A stretch of DNA of 53,900 nucleotides, from contig DAZF01000043.1 of the NCBI GenBank assembly GCA_002507205.1, positions 353 through 54,252 on the forward strand, written 5' to 3'. Position numbers and translations under genes: made by a program. A model generated the notes under the pieces. It made no database searches and had not been told where the DNA came from. It was given only the letters and a program-made list of their open reading frames with translations. The DNA is from Methanolobus sp. UBA32. Its GTDB lineage: Archaea > Halobacteriota > Methanosarcinia > Methanosarcinales > Methanosarcinaceae. This document shows positions 26,774 to 34,289 of the stretch, piece after piece (within the stretch, counting starts at the first letter, position 1; each line of letters opens with the position of its first letter).

Positions 26774-27535
26774 ATGTCTATTGAAGGTTTGAATATATTC
26801 CACATGGCCGGAGACATCAGCTATGGCGAATTGGAAACAGGTATGTCGGTAGATCAGCTGAATATCGATATTGGACAATCTAATAATGTGGGTTTTAATT
26901 ATTTCCATAATAAGTTCGGGATGCCTTATGATTTTCTGCTGAAAAGCTCAATAAGTTCCGGACATTCGCTTTTTGTTGCTGTTAAGGGTTCAGACCAATT
27001 ACTGGGTTTTGCACGGTTTGAAAAGATATCAGATGAAACCGAGAAGACATACAAAGGCAAAACGAATATTGTTAACTATTCTATTCATCTGCTCAGGAGC
27101 ATAGAAGTCCATCCGGCACACAGGCATGTCGGTATCGGACGCTTATTATTCGCAATATCTGTCAATAACCTGAAAACCAACGTTATAACGATGCCTGATA
27201 ATCAGGGAGCAGCCCGTTTTTTTAAAGATAAGTTAAAATTCAAGTGTTTGAATCCAAATAATAATGGTCTTTCTTCCAGATATAAGGATTATCTGATACT
27301 TCCATATCCGCGAGCTAAGAACATGCTAAAGACCATGGCTGTAAACTATCCACGAATGGTCCTGCCTGAGCTCATTGGCAGCTATGAGTCACTAAAGTTC
27401 AGGGATAATATGGGTAAGTCTATCTCAAAAGGTGATATCAGGGAGTTCCAGGCACTTTTTCAAAACTCAAAAGAATTGCTGGACAACAAACTAATGAGCG
27501 AACTGGATTCATTTATTAAAAGATTTGATATTTAA
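26774..27535 (+). CDS. GNAT-family N-acetyltransferase, second
   Basis: A 253-aa protein with a GNAT core in residues about 50-165: SLFVAVKGSDQLLGFARF strands, then LLRSIEVHPAHRHVGIGRLLFAI with the R/H-x-x-G-x-G-R/K acetyl-CoA loop, then DNQGAARFFKDKLKF. A helical extension follows (about 180-253). It shares the island with the other GNAT (20139-21041) and two deacetylases, but is not closely similar to the first beyond the fold. It overlaps or abuts the next gene, suggesting one operon from the CheF-like gene to 28145. Confidence 0.7.
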   Translation: MSIEGLNIFHMAGDISYGELETGMSVDQLNIDIGQSNNVGFNYFHNKFGMPYDFLLKSSISSGHSLFVAVKGSDQLLGFARFEKISDETEKTYKGKTNIVNYSIHLLRSIEVHPAHRHVGIGRLLFAISVNNLKTNVITMPDNQGAARFFKDKLKFKCLNPNNNGLSSRYKDYLILPYPRAKNMLKTMAVNYPRMVLPELIGSYESLKFRDNMGKSISKGDIREFQALFQNSKELLDNKLMSELDSFIKRFDI

Positions 27536-27563
27536 CGAAAGATATTATTATTCGGGTGGTATT

Positions 27564-28145
27564 TTGGCAAATTTAGATGTTCAACGGTTGCGTAAGAATT
27601 TATTGAAATATTACAGCAGGTACAATGTAATACCGGGCAACACGTATGAGTTATCCAGTGATATGGATATTGAAAGCTGTGTTGCTGCAATAGATGATAT
27701 TACAAGTCATATTCTCAGGCCTGCAGAAAGGAATATGCGCCTGGAATTGTCACAGATGTTCAAGGAATGCGAGAACCCTGAAATTCCTTATTTTGAAGTT
27801 GTAATGGATATCATGCAATTCATGAATGAATTTGTAGGTGATCCACACACAGTAGAGCTTATTTTTTCCAGGGTCAATAATGAAGTTGCAAGGAAAAAGC
27901 TAGAGGTTGATGAAAAGATCTACTATAAGAATAATGAGTGGACTTCTGAATTGGCTGAAATGTCTATGCAGAAATTAAGGGATTCAGGGACAGAACGTGA
28001 TTATCAGTTCATGATAGAGCAGCTTACAGAAATTCTTTCCCACTTTACAAGTGAAGACGGAATAAAAAATGTCCGCATGAAACTCAATAACATCATAAAA
28101 GATCACAGCCAGCGTGAACTCAAGGTCCTGGATCTTCAGCTTTAA
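27564..28145 (+). CDS. Hypothetical helical protein
   Basis: I do not recognise this protein. It is predicted to be helical and soluble, with DDITSHILRPAERNMRLELSQ and KLRDSGTERDYQFMIEQL as amphipathic stretches. The frame is open from TTG 27525 inside the preceding gene, but TTG 27564 follows GGGTGG (27554-27559) and is preferred, giving 193 aa. It is the last gene of the island's long plus-strand operon. Confidence 0.55.
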   Translation: MANLDVQRLRKNLLKYYSRYNVIPGNTYELSSDMDIESCVAAIDDITSHILRPAERNMRLELSQMFKECENPEIPYFEVVMDIMQFMNEFVGDPHTVELIFSRVNNEVARKKLEVDEKIYYKNNEWTSELAEMSMQKLRDSGTERDYQFMIEQLTEILSHFTSEDGIKNVRMKLNNIIKDHSQRELKVLDLQL

Positions 28146-28199
28146 CCTGAAGAATCCTTTGTTATTCTGGGTTATTTTGCCATTTTACAATCTACAATC

Positions 28200-28877
28200 T
28201 CAAAAAACAATTCCCTTATCTGTGATCATGAACTGATGCTTCCCCATTGTAAAATCACTCCCTCTAACCTTGATTATCTCGAGGTATCTTTGGGTATTAT
28301 GTTCCTCTTTTTCAGTATCAAGGATTATCACTGTATCAAATATATAGGACCATAAGCTGGAGTGTATATTTGAAGCAGGTATCTCGGCGGTCGCCATCAA
28401 CAGTATGCCGTTTTCATCGAATTCCTGAAAAAGGTTCTGGACAAAAGATCTTAGTTCTGATGTGTAAAATGGTCTCTCATCAAATGTGCTTTCAATATCT
28501 TCCAGGATGTTTATAGTATCAATGACAACTCGTGATATTTTATGCTTAAGGATGTTCTCGTTCAGATATTCGAATATGGCAAAATCTCCTTTTGCTACTA
28601 CATCTGAACTGATGGAAAAGATCTTTATTTTCTCTTTCACTAGTTTTTCATCATAGAATGAAAAAGATGATAAAGCCCGGAGGATCTTATCCTCTGATTC
28701 AGAGGGCATAGAGATATAAGCACAGTTTTCTCCCTGTTTTGCAGCATTGAACAGTGATTGCATACACATATTTGTCTTGCCTGTTCCGCATGAGCCTGCA
28801 ATAAGGATGGTTGATGGCTTTATGTATCCTCCATGGAGAAGATCATCAAGTTTTGTGATGTAGGATGAGATTCTCAT
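28200..28877 (-). CDS. KaiC-like ATPase, single domain
   Basis: A 225-aa RecA/KaiC-like ATPase. It begins with RISSYITKLDDLLHGG, has Walker A GSCGTGKTN near residue 28, the ISMPSES signature (with one of the usual Glu pair replaced) and Walker B RVVIDTINIL near 115. Length and layout are close to those of ArlH-type single-domain proteins, but this gene is not next to arlI or arlJ, and I call it only KaiC-like. It is convergent with the CheF operon and divergent from the winged-helix/MinD-like pair, whose promoter region it shares (28878-29045). Confidence 0.7.
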   Translation of the reverse strand: MRISSYITKLDDLLHGGYIKPSTILIAGSCGTGKTNMCMQSLFNAAKQGENCAYISMPSESEDKILRALSSFSFYDEKLVKEKIKIFSISSDVVAKGDFAIFEYLNENILKHKISRVVIDTINILEDIESTFDERPFYTSELRSFVQNLFQEFDENGILLMATAEIPASNIHSSLWSYIFDTVIILDTEKEEHNTQRYLEIIKVRGSDFTMGKHQFMITDKGIVF

Positions 28878-29045
28878 ATTTCCACTAATACTTACGCTTT
28901 GATATTTTATAAATTTGTCGTAGTTCTAAAAAATATTAACATTTTATTTTTGCGGTTATGTCAAAAGCATTTAAGCAACCTTATATATTATCAGTTCAAT
29001 TAAATTAGAAAGAAATACAAACTCACTTTTCTTATGTTGATAATC

Positions 29046-29453
29046 ATGTCTGACCTGCATAATAACAATGGAATTTTAACATGTCTGAGTGATATAAACG
29101 AGCGATTGAAATCACTTGAATTACGTATAGCTGATCTTGAAGCTCGTAATTCTCCACAGATCAATGATAAAATGGCTGTTTTTCTCACCGTTCCTGATTC
29201 TATCCGTAAATCCTTGTTCGCTGTTTCTAAACTAAGCTCCTGTACAGCAGATGAGGTTAGCGAGATAACAGGAAGGCACCGCTCTATAGAAAATAAGTAT
29301 CTTAATGAACTTTACAGAGCCGGATGGCTTGAAAGAGAAAGAAAGGGTAAAAAGATCTATTATTCTTTAAGCAAGAAAATAGAAAGCAAAAGCAATGAGC
29401 ACTGGTCTGCAGTAGAAGAAGTCGAAAATAAACTTGATAGATTACTTGGGTGA
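29046..29453 (+). CDS. Coiled-coil plus winged-helix regulator
   Basis: A 135-aa protein with an N-terminal coiled coil (about 12-35, INERLKSLELRIADLEARN) and a winged helix (about 50-115: LFAVSKLSSCTADEVSEITG, ENKYLNELYRAGWLERERKGKKIYYSLS), typical of an ArsR/MarR-like DNA-binding regulator with dimerising helix. ATG 29046 is chosen over ATG 29034 by appearance of the N-terminus. TATA-like TTATATATTAT lies at about 28980-28990. It precedes the MinD-like gene by five bases. Confidence 0.65.
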   Translation: MSDLHNNNGILTCLSDINERLKSLELRIADLEARNSPQINDKMAVFLTVPDSIRKSLFAVSKLSSCTADEVSEITGRHRSIENKYLNELYRAGWLERERKGKKIYYSLSKKIESKSNEHWSAVEEVENKLDRLLG

Positions 29454-29458
29454 GTTAA

Positions 29459-30184
29459 ATGCTACTAAGTTTTCATTCTTATAAAGGCGGTACCGGTAAG
29501 ACCACATTTGTCGGAAACCTTGGAGTTATGCTGGCACAGCAGGGTAAAAAAGTGTGTATCATAGATACTGATGTAAATGGTCCGGGAATACACTCATTGT
29601 TCGATATCAGGTATGATATGACCCTAATTGACTTCCTGCAGGGCATTTGCGGCGCTGATGAGGCTGTTTACAGGTATGATGATACTGATGTTTATGTTGT
29701 CCCTTCCAAAGCTTGTGAGGAGGATATTTCTGCTATGTTCAACACGCCTGGTGAGGCCAGGGAAAAACTGTTGGAACTGATCAGGAAAATAAGAACCAGT
29801 ATTGGAATAGATTATTTCCTCTTCGACTGCAGTCCGGGTATCAACAAGTCCAGTCTTTTGACAATGAATATAGTGGACAAGGCAACAATCGTATCGACAA
29901 TTGATATTCAGGATATAAGGGGTACTTATCTATTATCAGGTATGTCGGCTAAACTAGGTACTCAGGCAGCTCTTTTCTTTAACAGGATTCCCCGGGAAAA
30001 AAGAGATGACATAAATGAGATAGTTTCTGATTTCAGCAAGAAACTTGGTACTGAGCTTCTGGGACTGATCTCCTATGATGAATCCGTAGCAAGAACATGG
30101 TCACGAAAAATCCTGATGAAGGATGACCCTGACTGTGACTATTGTACGCAATTAAAAATTGTAGCAGAAAAACTGATAAAGTAA
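29459..30184 (+). CDS. MinD/ParA-like ATPase
   Basis: A 241-aa deviant-Walker ATPase. KGGTGKTT (residues 9-16) carries the signature early Lys, followed by VCIIDTDVNGPG (switch region) and FLFDCSPG (Walker B). MinD homologs in haloarchaea help place archaella and chemosensory arrays at the pole, so its location beside a KaiC-like ATPase and an archaellin island is suggestive. I do not see the amphipathic C-terminal membrane-binding helix of typical MinD; the tail contains DDPDCDYC and ends VAEKLIK. Plasmid partition is unlikely because no ParB-like gene is near. Confidence 0.75.
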   Translation: MLLSFHSYKGGTGKTTFVGNLGVMLAQQGKKVCIIDTDVNGPGIHSLFDIRYDMTLIDFLQGICGADEAVYRYDDTDVYVVPSKACEEDISAMFNTPGEAREKLLELIRKIRTSIGIDYFLFDCSPGINKSSLLTMNIVDKATIVSTIDIQDIRGTYLLSGMSAKLGTQAALFFNRIPREKRDDINEIVSDFSKKLGTELLGLISYDESVARTWSRKILMKDDPDCDYCTQLKIVAEKLIK

Positions 30185-30199
30185 ATCGGTAATCCTTGA

Positions 30200-30925
30200 T
30201 CACATTGAGGTTCTGTATTCTTCAATACTCTGGCCTACAATTTTATCAAGTTCTTTTTTTTCTTCGGTGGTCAGGCTGAAGATCTCTTTTATTTTATTGA
30301 TGTCATTTTGCATGTATGGTTCAAGGTATAATGCACCACCACTTGTGACATATCTGATATCAATAAGTTCATCACTTCTTTTCTTCATCCGTGCATCTTT
30401 CAACACAAATTCATTTTTAAAGTATGGGATGAGTTCATTCCTTATCTGGGGGTTTATTTCTTCTTCGCTGACAAGACTTATCATCGGAATCCTGTATTCT
30501 CCACTCTTGCGAAGAAGAATTGAGAGAAAATGTATGTATGGCTTATTGTTCTGTAGCTGTTTGAGAGTTGTTAGGTCTGCAACAAGTATAAGGTGCCTGC
30601 TTCTGGAAAGCAGTTTTTCAATTTTGATCAGGGTACTTGTAAAGTTTCTGAATAAATGAAATGATGTAACGCTATCTACATCGGAATAGTTTTGTTGTTC
30701 ATTTATACTCCAGTAGATTCTGATTACGGGCAAAGTTTCCTTTGTTCGCATCTCCTTTATGATATGCCTTATAAGTTCTTCTGCTCTTGGGTTTTTATCG
30801 TAGCAAAAAACCGAACTATTTTCCTTGACGACATCGAGAAACTTTACTAATGTCTTATTTTGTTTGTTGGTGTCCATCTCTATCTCTGTCACTACGATTT
30901 TATTATTTGTAATATATAATATCAA
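30200..30925 (-). CDS. Hypothetical protein, degenerate RecA/KaiC-like fold?
   Basis: I do not recognise the family with confidence. The 241-aa protein has the strand-helix rhythm of a RecA-like domain (SRHLILVADLTTLKQL resembling a Walker B strand, then IPMISLVSEEEINP) but no P-loop. This recalls ATPase-dead partners of KaiC-like proteins. The C-terminal helix ends IVGQSIEEYRTS. It converges on the MinD-like gene with 15 bases between stops. A relation to the other island ATPases is inference. Confidence 0.5.
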   Translation of the reverse strand: MILYITNNKIVVTEIEMDTNKQNKTLVKFLDVVKENSSVFCYDKNPRAEELIRHIIKEMRTKETLPVIRIYWSINEQQNYSDVDSVTSFHLFRNFTSTLIKIEKLLSRSRHLILVADLTTLKQLQNNKPYIHFLSILLRKSGEYRIPMISLVSEEEINPQIRNELIPYFKNEFVLKDARMKKRSDELIDIRYVTSGGALYLEPYMQNDINKIKEIFSLTTEEKKELDKIVGQSIEEYRTSM

Positions 30926-31078
30926 TGGTGGTCATGGATTTATATGTTTCTAAATTATCCTGCTCGATTAGAAAATTCTAACAGTGACGTTATAATCATT
31001 CTAAATATAATATTTGGTTTTTCTTTTCCGAAAGGGTTAATACCTATAGCAGCAGATTAAAATTCGAGGTGTTTTCGT

Positions 31079-31204
31079 ATGTCAAACTTCCATAAAAGAG
31101 ATTATGAACGTAAAGGCGATAAGAAAAACGAAGAACTGGATGCAAAACTACTGCAGGAAAACCTCAAAGATCTAAGGTCCACGGATGGTGAGATCACAGA
31201 GTGA
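31079..31204 (+). CDS. Tiny charged protein, 41 aa
   Basis: ATG 31079 is preceded by GAGGTG (31066-31071) and encodes a highly charged, probably helical peptide (SNFHKRDYERKGDKKNEELD and LQENLKDLRSTD). Its TGA overlaps the GTG start of the ThiS-like gene (GTGA), so the two are translationally coupled. I recognise no family. The overlap and Shine-Dalgarno make it a likely real gene. Confidence 0.6.
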   Translation: MSNFHKRDYERKGDKKNEELDAKLLQENLKDLRSTDGEITE

Positions 31205-31413
31205 CTATAAACCTTGATATTGAACTGATCAATTCGGATCTTTCAGACAAACAGTTGAATGTTCCGAATGGAAGCACTTATGAAAACGTACTGGACATTC
31301 TTGGTATAAACCAGGAAACTGTCCTTCTTTTAAAAGAAAAAAAAGCTGTTCCAATCGATGGAATAGCGGTGCCCGGAAAATTAACTATCATGTGTATTGC
31401 ATCACAAGGATAG
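31201..31413 (+). CDS. ThiS/MoaD-like small beta-grasp protein
   Basis: A 70-aa protein with the ubiquitin-like sulfur-carrier pattern: a strand (TINLDIELINSD), VPNGSTYENVLDILGI helix, LLLKEKKAVPIDGIAV and a final LTIMCIASQG. Such proteins carry sulfur as C-terminal thiocarboxylate for thiamine, molybdopterin or tRNA thiolation, or modify proteins (SAMPs). Here the end is Ser-Gln-Gly instead of the canonical Gly-Gly, so activation by an E1-like enzyme is uncertain. No E1-like or sulfurtransferase gene is adjacent. Confidence 0.7.
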   Translation: MTINLDIELINSDLSDKQLNVPNGSTYENVLDILGINQETVLLLKEKKAVPIDGIAVPGKLTIMCIASQG

Positions 31414-31439
31414 ATCCTAACCGGACACACTCAAAAACG

Positions 31440-31820
31440 TTACATCTTTTTTGTAATGTCTTTAAGTTTAGTGATGGCATCCATCGTTGTTTTGGTGTCA
31501 GCTATGATCTTCTGCTCATAGTGTTTGATGATATCTTCAACAGGTGCAGAGAGCTGGTAGATCTTTGTAGGTCTGCCCTTTCCGACTGCTTTTTTGTTGT
31601 GGATATCGATCCAGCTTCTTTCACGCATATGCCTCATGGCAACGCTGACCTCTGGCTGTCTCAAGCCGGTGCTCATTTCTATTTCCTGGGATGATGCTTC
31701 ATTAACGTTTGAAAGGTATGTTAGTGTAGTTGCAACATTCCTTGACATTCCCAGGCTCTTTAGCGCTTCAATGAACTTATAGTCTGTATCATCTAGTATC
31801 TTTACTTCAAAGTCTTTCAT
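31440..31820 (-). CDS. Winged-helix transcriptional regulator
   Basis: A 126-aa DNA-binding protein with a clear winged helix (about 12-95): FIEALKSLGMSRNVATTLTYL, then EASSQEIEMSTGLRQPEVSVAMRHMRERSW with the recognition helix, and GKGRPTKIYQL as the wing. A C-terminal helix probably dimerises. It resembles the TrmB/ArsR-like regulators that are widespread in methanogens and haloarchaea. Its target is unknown. Promoter TATA is likely in the AT-rich stretch at about 31880-31900. Confidence 0.75.
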   Translation of the reverse strand: MKDFEVKILDDTDYKFIEALKSLGMSRNVATTLTYLSNVNEASSQEIEMSTGLRQPEVSVAMRHMRERSWIDIHNKKAVGKGRPTKIYQLSAPVEDIIKHYEQKIIADTKTTMDAITKLKDITKKM

Positions 31821-31924
31821 AAAATAACCCCTTATTTTTATGTCGTGCTCTAATGAGCTCTACTATCTACTATGACATTATTATATTTAAAGTTATATAT
31901 GCGCAAAATTAAAACACTTAATAA

Positions 31925-33079
31925 TTAATAATCTGTGCTAAAAATGAGTATATTGTTCGCCAGTGTGAATATTTTATTCCGGAGTATATTTGTCGAATCA
32001 AAAAAAGCATAGTCATTCCCATCAAATATTTGCCTGCGTATTTCTTTTCCGATAATATCATCACTGCCTGACTGTAATCTGAGCACAGTTGACCCCGGGT
32101 ATATCTGTTTCATATGCGAAAAACCATCGATATCCCCATCAGTTATCCCTATGATCGGTATTCTCAGTCTGTAAAGTATGTCTCCTGCAATATCTGTGGT
32201 ATCGTCGCCGATAGTGACAGCGACCTGAGCACCTTCGACCAGTTCAAAAGACCTCTCAGCTTCATGGTCAATTATAACTGCTTTTATTCTATCTCCTGAC
32301 CCCTGGGAACTTTTTTCTTCATTATATGTGTATTTTAACTCCGCCACATTTTTACGGACAGAAAAGTTATTGCCTCTCAAAGGTCCGCTTTTTACCCAGC
32401 ATGTATTAAGGTCGATAGGAATTCTCTGACTGTATCCGTGAAGTTTTTCAAGTCCATGTTCTTTGACCCTTGCACCCCTGATTTGCGTTATAAATCCATT
32501 TTCAGTTATTATCTGTATATCTTCGCTTTGTGCAAACCCCACAATTATCCCGTTGACCATTATCTTCTCTCCGGTATTCACGCCATAAACGGTCCTTACG
32601 ATGCGATGACCCTGGTCTTCAACACTTATCGGTGTGATTAGCCCCGGGACATCTGTCATTTCAAGTTCCAGAACATTTTTCATTTTCAAGGCAAAATCAA
32701 GGGATTTCTGATTCCAGGGAACTATCTTCCCATCTGACAATCCCGGTCTTTCAATGTGGATAAGGGGTTTTATAGTATGATCTTCCATCCTTGAAACCAC
32801 TATATTGGCAAAAAGAATCCCATTATTTGTTGTTTTTCCATGATTCAGGAGAATGACAATATCTTTTGTTAAGAAGAATTCCTCTATGCAACGGCTTGGT
32901 TTCAGATTCTTCCTGATATCAATGACATCTTCAAGATGGGCATCAAGAACCGCTGTTTTACCAATGGTCCCGGTCATTATTGCAGATGTGTTCCCAAACG
33001 CCTTTAGTATATCAAGCACTTTTTTTGCCATGCCGGAATCGACAACATCCGGTCCATGGATAACTACGCCTATTTCCAT
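31925..33079 (-). CDS. DUF2117 family protein
   Basis: A methanogen-restricted family of unknown function. The start EIGVVIHGPDVVDSG is characteristic; the frame is open from 33106 but ATG 33079 gives this start and 384 aa. The N-terminal Rossmann-like part (1-105) is followed by a central region with GVNTGEKIMVNGIIVGFAQ and a C-terminal part with AVTIGDDTTDIAGDILYRLRIPIIGITDGD. The last motif suggests an Asp-based metal or phosphate site. No membrane segment. Confidence 0.75.
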   Translation of the reverse strand: MEIGVVIHGPDVVDSGMAKKVLDILKAFGNTSAIMTGTIGKTAVLDAHLEDVIDIRKNLKPSRCIEEFFLTKDIVILLNHGKTTNNGILFANIVVSRMEDHTIKPLIHIERPGLSDGKIVPWNQKSLDFALKMKNVLELEMTDVPGLITPISVEDQGHRIVRTVYGVNTGEKIMVNGIIVGFAQSEDIQIITENGFITQIRGARVKEHGLEKLHGYSQRIPIDLNTCWVKSGPLRGNNFSVRKNVAELKYTYNEEKSSQGSGDRIKAVIIDHEAERSFELVEGAQVAVTIGDDTTDIAGDILYRLRIPIIGITDGDIDGFSHMKQIYPGSTVLRLQSGSDDIIGKEIRRQIFDGNDYAFFDSTNILRNKIFTLANNILIFSTDY

Positions 33080-33158
33080 ATAATCTCTTTTTAGGATCTT
33101 TTCCAATTATACTTTCCCGCCGATAAGCTATTATGCTGACAGGCATATTTCTGGATAT

Positions 33159-33854
33159 ATGGGTGATATCCGATTAACATGGCTTGGACATTCATGTTTT
33201 CAAATAGATGCTGCAGGAATTACTGTGCTTATAGACCCTTTCATAACAGGTAATCCTACAGCTACGGTTAAACCTGAAGACCTTGAACCTGATATCATTG
33301 CAGTCACACATGGTCATGGCGACCATCTTGGGGATACTGTCAGTATAGCAAAAAGGACGGGGTGTCCAGTCGTGTGCATCCATGAGATTTCCCAATACCT
33401 AAAGTCAAAGGGAATAAAGACGTCAGGAATGAACATAGGAGGAAGAGTTGAGCTTGAAGGTATTCTTTTCACAATGACCGATGCACGTCATTCTTCATCC
33501 ATTGATGAATCCGGCTGGAGTTTTGACGGTGGGAGGGCAGCAGGATTTGTGATCAGGATAGGCGGGACTTCTATCTATCATGCTGGGGATACTGGTATTT
33601 TCGGAGATATGGAACTGATAGCAAAACTTTACCATCCTGATGTTGCCATTGTTCCGATAGGTGGAAAGTATACCATGGATGCAAGAGATGCCGCGATTGC
33701 CGTTGAGATGTTGAATCCAAAGCTTGCAATTCCTATGCACTACAATACATTTGAGGTCATATCCCAGGATCCGAATGTTTTTAAAAATTGTGTAAGTCGG
33801 GTCTCTGACGCTGATGTTGTAATTATGGAAATTGACAGCCCCATTATTTTATAA
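33159..33854 (+). CDS. Metal-dependent hydrolase, UPF0173 (MBL fold)
   Basis: A 231-aa metallo-beta-lactamase-fold hydrolase. GDIRLTWLGHSCFQI at the start, the zinc motif THGHGDHLGD near residue 50, DARHSSS, and YHAGDTGIFGDM near 145 match the UPF0173 group, whose substrate is unknown. The late His in IPMHYNTF completes the site. ATG 33159 is used; it is divergent from DUF2117 with 79 bases between. Confidence 0.9.
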   Translation: MGDIRLTWLGHSCFQIDAAGITVLIDPFITGNPTATVKPEDLEPDIIAVTHGHGDHLGDTVSIAKRTGCPVVCIHEISQYLKSKGIKTSGMNIGGRVELEGILFTMTDARHSSSIDESGWSFDGGRAAGFVIRIGGTSIYHAGDTGIFGDMELIAKLYHPDVAIVPIGGKYTMDARDAAIAVEMLNPKLAIPMHYNTFEVISQDPNVFKNCVSRVSDADVVIMEIDSPIIL

Positions 33855-33929
33855 TGGCTGGTGTATAAAATATTTTAGTCTTTCATCATACGCCTACGGA
33901 TAGGTTTATATTTCATTATGTCGAACTAC

Positions 33930-34021
33930 CAATAGGCAAAAGTCGAGTTATATTTATAATAGAATAAACATCCCCTCTAGTTCTCGTCATACGACTTTTG
34001 CCTGATAAATCATAATTTTTC
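33930..34021 (+). ncRNA. Candidate structured small RNA
   Basis: In the 435-base gap between the hydrolase and the histidine kinase lies a perfect 12-bp inverted repeat, AGGCAAAAGTCG (33934-33945) and CGACTTTTGCCT (33992-34003), enclosing 46 bases. A TATA-like TTTATATTT (33905-33913) sits at the right distance to start transcription near 33930, and TTTTT (34016-34020) follows. A small palindrome CCTA-CGGA-TAGG (33893-33904) is just upstream. The rest of the gap (34022-34289) is AT-rich and holds the kinase promoter and its AAAGGAG. Confidence 0.4.
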
Positions 34022-34289
34022 CAGTATCACTTTTTATTTGTATCATTTTGTGGTTTGAGTTAGTCTGCCCATATATTATTCTATATATTTGTTTCTATTT
34101 TATCATGGAAAATTCTAATATTGTTATACTTATTTTAATTTTAGTATATGCTTATTATATTTTTATATTATAGGTATCTTTGTTTCGTATTATTTTATAT
34201 GTCCTAAAGTAATTTAGCCACCAATATAAAAAGTTATGGCATTCTTAGTTTTTTGCGTAACTATTTTTCTATTTTGAAAGGAGTTATAT

